A stretch of DNA of 64,000 nt, from assembly GCA_948567375.1 (NCBI GenBank), contig OX419761.1, forward strand, positions 17,238,501 to 17,302,500, in the 5' to 3' direction. This document shows, in pieces, positions 59,027 through 64,000 of the stretch. The stretch comes from Lunularia cruciata (Eukaryota > Streptophyta > Marchantiopsida > Lunulariales > Lunulariaceae). Made by a program: the position numbers and the translations under genes. The notes beneath the pieces were generated by a model that was not told the origin of the DNA, searched no databases, and was given only the letters and a program-made list of their open reading frames with translations. The number at the start of each line of letters is the position of its first letter. Positions within the stretch are counted from its first letter, which is position 1.

Positions 59027-59761
59027 TGTAATACCACGAGCTAGCCATATAATCCAAATGTGAAATTCGGTTTGGTAATATCTAGAATGATGTTATAAAT
59101 GATGGTCAAAATAGATCAGATAGAAGTATCACCAAAATTGTATTTCTACAAATAGAGCAAAAACAAAAATACACTTGAGAACCTTAGAACCAATAGCTAA
59201 ACATATGATTTAAAGGTGAGAATTGGTTTAGTAACATCTGGAAGGATGTTACACATGATGTAATAAATAGATCAGAAAGAGGTATCACCAAAAGGGGACT
59301 TCTACTAATAGAGTAAGAACCAAAATATGCCTGAAATCTTTGAAGGCAATTTTGGAGGCCTAAACGGATGAATTAGGCTTTGAAAATGCGAGAATCCTCC
59401 TAATGGAGGAAAGTTTGGCCTTCCCTTCCCCCTTGGTTTTTCTTGTCGAGAGCTTTCCAATGGTACCTCACTCATGTGATTTTGAGACTCCTATAGGAAG
59501 ATTCCCTAAAAGATTCCCTCCGGTCAAAGCTTGTTTGACCAACCAGATAGGACCTAGACCTACATGTCACCCATCCAAGTAAGTAATCCAAGGGTGGAGC
59601 TTGTTATCATGTCACCTATATGTGTGCCTAATCCTATGGTGGAGCTTCCTTGGAGGAGATACTCTTTGTCTATATAATAAAGAGAAGGTGCTCCTTTGGG
59701 GCACCGAATGTTGAGTGTGTAATCTGTGTTTTCTTTCTTCTCTTGTCCTCGGAGTATTACA
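59027..59761 (+). repeat. Complete 5' LTR, family A copy 2 (735 bp)
   Basis: Ends are the 8-base inverted repeat TGTAATAC...GTATTACA. A TATA-like TCTATATAATAAAG lies near 59669. It inserted into a family B LTR. It serves as the reference for the truncated, solo and inverted family A LTRs in the window. Confidence 0.93.
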
Positions 59762-59762
59762 A

Positions 59763-59774
59763 TGGTATCAGAGC
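59763..59774 (+). other. Primer-binding site (initiator tRNA-Met), family A copy 2
   Basis: TGGTATCAGAGC one base after the 5' LTR. Confidence 0.92.
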
Positions 59775-60379
59775 TTGTGTCTTAGTCCAAGAGAGTGGAT
59801 CAACCCTCTTGGAAGAGCATGAACTACTGAAATTGAATAATTTGAGGTGGAGAACATAGAGTAATTGTTAGACTTAGGAAGGACTTTAGAGAGTAGACGG
59901 GATGGATGCACCGGGAGGATAATTTCCCACACCTAGCTTTTCATTCCTAAATCCATTCCACATCATGGTTATGTACATCTAGTGTGAGAAAATGAGAGTA
60001 TCACTAGTTTATCACTTTGGCACAGAATGGATAGGGTGATGAACTCACCGAACCCGGTGATTATACCTATGGTGATATATAACAGAAAGTGGAATTTGAC
60101 AATGTACATTCTATTATGATAATATGGATGTGAATGTCCCAAATCCTCTTCCTTTCAACACTCAAGTAGAAATCCGTTATGTAGTGAGACCAAAATTGAT
60201 ATTTAGAGATTTGTGGTTAGGAATTTTGGCAAGGAGTATTATCAACAAGTAATAGCTTCTGAGGTCCCAATGGTAGTTTTGATAGTTTGTGCGCCTTCTA
60301 GATAGTTTGTGCGCCTTCTAGAGTGATCATATTGACTCCGTATTGAAGTAGACATTAACAATTGAGTGTTGCAGGAACC

Positions 60380-61740
60380 ATGGATCCGCAATTGCAAGAG
60401 CTGGTGCAAGGAATGCAAGGGATGTTGAATGAATTTTGAGAGATTAAGATGACTATGGAGACGTTACAAAGTCAAGTGCAAATCCTCAAGAATGATCATG
60501 CCATGCAAGAAGAAGAGCCATCTCAAAACCCAATACTTGCAATGAAAGTACTTAGAGAGGCACTTGTGCCTACAAACCCTATCAACGATGAAGCCACATT
60601 GCTCCAGATGAAGAAGACCTGCAACATCGAGCCTTACAAGGGGTAACTTATGATGGGAGTAATGGAAAATTGGATCTTGAGAATGAATTGATATTTCTGA
60701 TTGTTCTCAACAGAGATCACGAAGCATGCTGTAGGCATGTTTGCATGTGGGTACTTGACCGATAAAGCCCTCACATGGTATGATTTCTAGAACATCCATG
60801 TTGGTAGAGAGAAGGGAGGTCACATGGACAACAATGCAAGAAGGATTGCTGAAGAATTTCCAATCGGTGGATTTTGTGCAAATAGCTCAAACCCAACTAT
60901 GTGGATTGAGATAGAAAAATAGCATACAAGAGTATATGAAGCATTTTTGGATCTACATCGAGCCTTACAAGGGGCAACTTATGATGGGAGTAATGGAAAA
61001 TTGGATCTCGAGAATGAATTGATATTTCTGATTGTTCTCAACAGAGATCATGAAGCATGTTGTAGGCATGTTTGCATGTGGATACTTGACCGATAAAGCC
61101 CTCACATGGTATGATGTCTAGAACAATCCATGTTGGTAGAGAGAAGGGAGGTCACATGGACAACAATGCAAGAAGGATTGCTGAAGAATTTCCAATCGGT
61201 GGATTTTGTGCAGATAGCTCAAACCCAACTATGTGGATTGAGATAGAAAAATAGCATACAAGAATATATGAAGCATTTTTGGATCTACAAGTCACAATAA
61301 ATGACATGAGTCCAGTAGAGGCTCTCGACAATTTCAAACGAGGGTTAAAGGAGCGGATTTGCCAAGAAGTCATGGTGCAAAATCCTTGCATGGTATTTGA
61401 AGCCATTGCTTGTGCACAAAGAATAGCAAGAGCATTGGGTGGAGGTGAAGGAGTTGTTCCACCTCAATATTATTGGGCACACATGGGTGGACCAGTACCA
61501 ATGGAATTGGGCAACCTTCAATTTCAAGATCGAGGAGCATGACCGCTTCACGGAGAGCATGGATGGGTAGAAGAATGAAGAGATGGAGTCCCAGAATGAG
61601 AAGGAACTCAAGGAGAACAACACCATTGTTACAATTGTGGCCGTATTGGGCACATATCTACCAATTGTTGCACTCATTTCCCTAGAGGCCCTCGGCCTTC
61701 GTATAGGGAATCTTTGAACAACATGGAGAGGCACATTGAA
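60380..61740 (+). pseudogene. Family A gag, copy 2, with 331-bp tandem duplication
   Basis: Starts at the ATG at 60380 (MDPQLQELVQGMQGMLNEF, then a stop). The segment 60625-60955 is repeated almost identically at 60956-61286. The period of 331 is not a multiple of three, so it shifts the frame. Nucleocapsid zinc knuckle CYNCGRIGHISTNC near 61630-61672. Capsid-like sequence (FKRGLKERICQEVMVQNPCM) near 61336-61396. Confidence 0.85.
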
Positions 61741-61869
61741 GAGGAGGAGGTGGAAATCACTTCAAAAGATGAAAATTGCTAGTAAATGTACCTCGCGGCC
61801 TTACTAGCTCAATAAGGAAGAAGAGAAGCAAGGGAAGGAAGAAGACTAATGCGCAAAGATCCCGAAAGG

Positions 61870-63370
61870 CAACCTCACAATTGATTGTCGTGAATGGAGT
61901 CCTATAAGGCAATCAAGTGAGAGTATTAATCGATTCGGGAGCAATAAAGAATTTCTTATCTTGCTCTATTGCAATAAAATTGGAAATGGATCTAGAGAGG
62001 GATAAGAGTAAAGAAGTAGAGTTGCCTAACGGGCAAATAGAGAAGATTGAATCATTACCTAGACGGGTAACACTCTCTGTAGGAGAATATCATGAAGTAA
62101 TTGAGTGGCGAGTGATACAATTAGCTCGTTATGATGTAGTCTTAGGCATACCATGGATAGAGCATTATAACTCTATGGTAGATTGGAGGAAGAAAGTAGT
62201 GAGAACCCACAAATGGTCAATCATTGGGGTTAAAGAAAAATCACCCAAGCAGGATCTACCTCTATATTTCATAGGGATGGCAACTGTCTATAAGACCAAT
62301 AGATGTTTCATGGGTCTAATAAGAGAAGTCCAGAGTGCACAGCTTGATGGACAAGTTCCTGAGAAACTGAAGGCTGTGGTGGATGAATATCAAGATGTCT
62401 TTCTAGATGATCTACCCTCAGGATTACCACAAAAAAGGAGAGTAGATCATAAAATTGAGACACTCTTGGGGAAGAGACCTCCTTGTAAGTCCCCATATCG
62501 CCTATCACCTCATGAGTTAGAGGAATGTAAGACTCAAATTGAGGAGATGCTGCAAAAGGAGTTCATCCAACATAGCGTATCACCATATGGGGCTCCTATC
62601 TTGTTTGTGAAGAAGAAGGATGGTACAATGCGCATGTGCATTGACTATCAAGGTCTCAATCAACAAACAATGAAGAACAAATACCCCTTACCTTGCATAG
62701 ATGACCTGTTTGATCAACTCCATAGAGTGAGATACTTCACCAAATTGGACTTACGGATCAATTACAATCAAATCCAAATTGCAGAGGAGGATGTGTACAA
62801 AATTACCTTTCAAACAAGGTATGGCCACTTTGAGTATCTTGTGATGCCTTTTGGCCTCACCAATGCACCTGCCACTTTCATGAGTCTAATGAATGATATA
62901 TTTCATCCATACTTAGATAAGTTTGTTATTGTCTTCTTGGATGATATCTTTGTATACATTAGCATGATGACAAAACACAAACAACATCTATGAGAAGTCC
63001 TTTAGATTTTAAGACAGAATTGATTGTATGCCAAAATCTCAAAGTGCAAGTTTGGCAAGTCTGAAGTAGACTACTTGGGGCATAGAGTAAGTGCAGAGTG
63101 CATTCAAGTATTGGTAGATAAAATAAAGGTCATTAAAAAATGGCATGCCCCAGAAGATTAGACTCAACTCAAGAGCTTCTTGAGATTGACGAGATTCTAT
63201 CGTAGATTTGTCAAGGACTTCTCCAAGGTTGTACAGCCTTTAACGGCACTACTTGGCAAGGGGAAGAAGTGGACATGGAGAACTGCACAAGAGTTGGCCT
63301 TTCAAGAATTGAAAACCGCCTTGCTACATGCACCAATCTTGAAGTGGTATGGCCTAAAATGACCAATCAA
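61870..63370 (+). pseudogene. Family A protease and reverse transcriptase, copy 2
   Basis: A 358-codon frame (61917-62993) begins [15 protein letters not shown] with the protease D-S-G-A intact and [17 protein letters not shown] behind it. The linker and reverse transcriptase follow: [52 protein letters not shown] and [11 protein letters not shown] with the catalytic Asp pair. The frame stops at 62991 in the tether after the palm. Sequence after it (63000-63370) is the connection region with RFYRRFVKDFSKVVQPLTAL. Confidence 0.9.
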
Positions 63371-64000
63371 GTTGGCTATATATGCATAAGGCATAGCAAT
63401 AGGAGCAGTCCTACAACAAGAGTGGCATGACGGATGGCATCCAATTGCATATTCCCTCAAAAGTTGTTACCGGTAGAGTGCAACTACCACACCACTGAAC
63501 AAGAAGAGTTGGCTATTGTTTTGGCAACCAAGCATGGGAAGCACTATCTGGGCAAGAAGGCATTTGTAGTAGAGATAGACCACAAACTCTAGTTTACCTC
63601 AAGACGCAAAAGGATCTATCTTGTTGCTAGATTTGGTGGCCAGAGTGGCAACAATGCTTCAATATGTCAATCACCTACGTGGACGGTAAGAAGCAACTTG
63701 CATTTACCCGCATGCCAGTGGCAAAGGTTAAGATTAACCCTGAATTTTGGCCAGAGATTTTGGCTACTACAAAATCTAATCCACAGATTGTAGAAGTGCA
63801 ATCATCCAAAGGTGTCACTAACACCTAAGGACTCACCTTTTGTGATGGCAGATTATGGATCCCAAATGTCCCAGAATTACGCACCACAATTCTAGTGGAA
63901 TGTCATGATTTGGCCATTGGAGGTCATGTTGGAGTAGACAAGACCTTGGATGCAGTCCAACACCATTACTATTGGCCCAAGATGAGCAACAACATAATGG
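63371..64000 (+). pseudogene. Family A RNase H and integrase start, copy 2 (cut by window edge)
   Basis: RNase H-like sequence at about 63371-63620 in changing frames. A connecting part follows, with the start of the integrase zinc-binding region near 63840-64000: LRTTILVECHDLAIGGHVGV and then HHYYWPKMSNN at the edge. Stops occur near 63387 and 63591. Confidence 0.8.

Larger units (their letters stand above)
59775..64000 (+). mobile_element. Family A chromovirus copy 2, internal region (right end off window)
   Basis: Leader (59775-60379), gag (60380-61740), then protease, reverse transcriptase, RNase H and the start of integrase; the window ends inside integrase. It is the best preserved family A copy. 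Its leader carries a perfect 20-base tandem duplication (GATAGTTTGTGCGCCTTCTA at 60281-60300 and 60301-60320), and its gag a 331-base one. Confidence 0.92.

Noticed and set aside
1-64000. CRISPR arrays, bacterial operons, rRNA or tRNA genes
   Set aside because: No regularly spaced repeats of that kind, no operon-like gene packing, and no cloverleaf or rRNA segments were recognised; introns and LTR elements show plant nuclear DNA.

Overview
This is a stretch of nuclear DNA from a land plant with a large, repeat-rich genome. Two genes with plant-style introns are recognisable. Everything else that can be identified is decayed transposable elements or AT-rich DNA without a visible gene. Codon-level matches to plant SET/MYND/TPR and chloroplast J-domain proteins support a plant. 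The mix of Ty3/gypsy and R2-like LINE lineages makes me lean towards a non-flowering plant (bryophyte, lycophyte, fern or gymnosperm), but that is inference.

Layout. 1-5477: a family A Ty3/gypsy chromovirus (LTR ends TGTAATAC...GTATTACA), + strand, cut by the left edge. 5478-9265: a second Ty3/gypsy lineage (family C) whose polyprotein ends in a PHD-type zinc finger, itself split by an inverted 1.1-kb insertion. 10495-13867: a gag-less, heavily mutated family A copy. 13868-17966: AT-rich DNA with two striking inverted repeats. 17967-24195: an RLE-type LINE, split by a minus-strand family C element (20381-23403), which is in turn split by a family A LTR (21488-22069), giving three nested levels.

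24700-26782: gene 1, a chloroplast-targeted J-domain protein with six exons. 26783-32134: no gene seen. 32135-33250: family C LTR and leader fragment. 33372-39023: a nearly complete minus-strand chromovirus (family B) with both LTRs, a primer-binding site, a target-site duplication and a chromodomain. Its LTRs carry consensus heat-shock elements upstream of a TATA box. 39024-43501: a short tandem repeat and sequence without a firm gene call.

43502-49151: gene 2 on the minus strand, a 14-exon TPR-MYND-SET protein of the SMYD4 type, with one reading-frame conflict between exons 5 and 6. 49152-58857: intergenic DNA with unrecognised coding remnants and a solo family A LTR flanked by a perfect 5-bp duplication. 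58858-64000: a family B LTR fragment cut by a second family A element that runs off the right edge.

The two genes show no functional link. The main biological interest lies in the elements: LTRs with heat-shock sites, two kinds of chromatin-reader module (chromodomain and PHD finger) on Ty3/gypsy polyproteins, and insertions that can be ordered in time from their target-site duplications.
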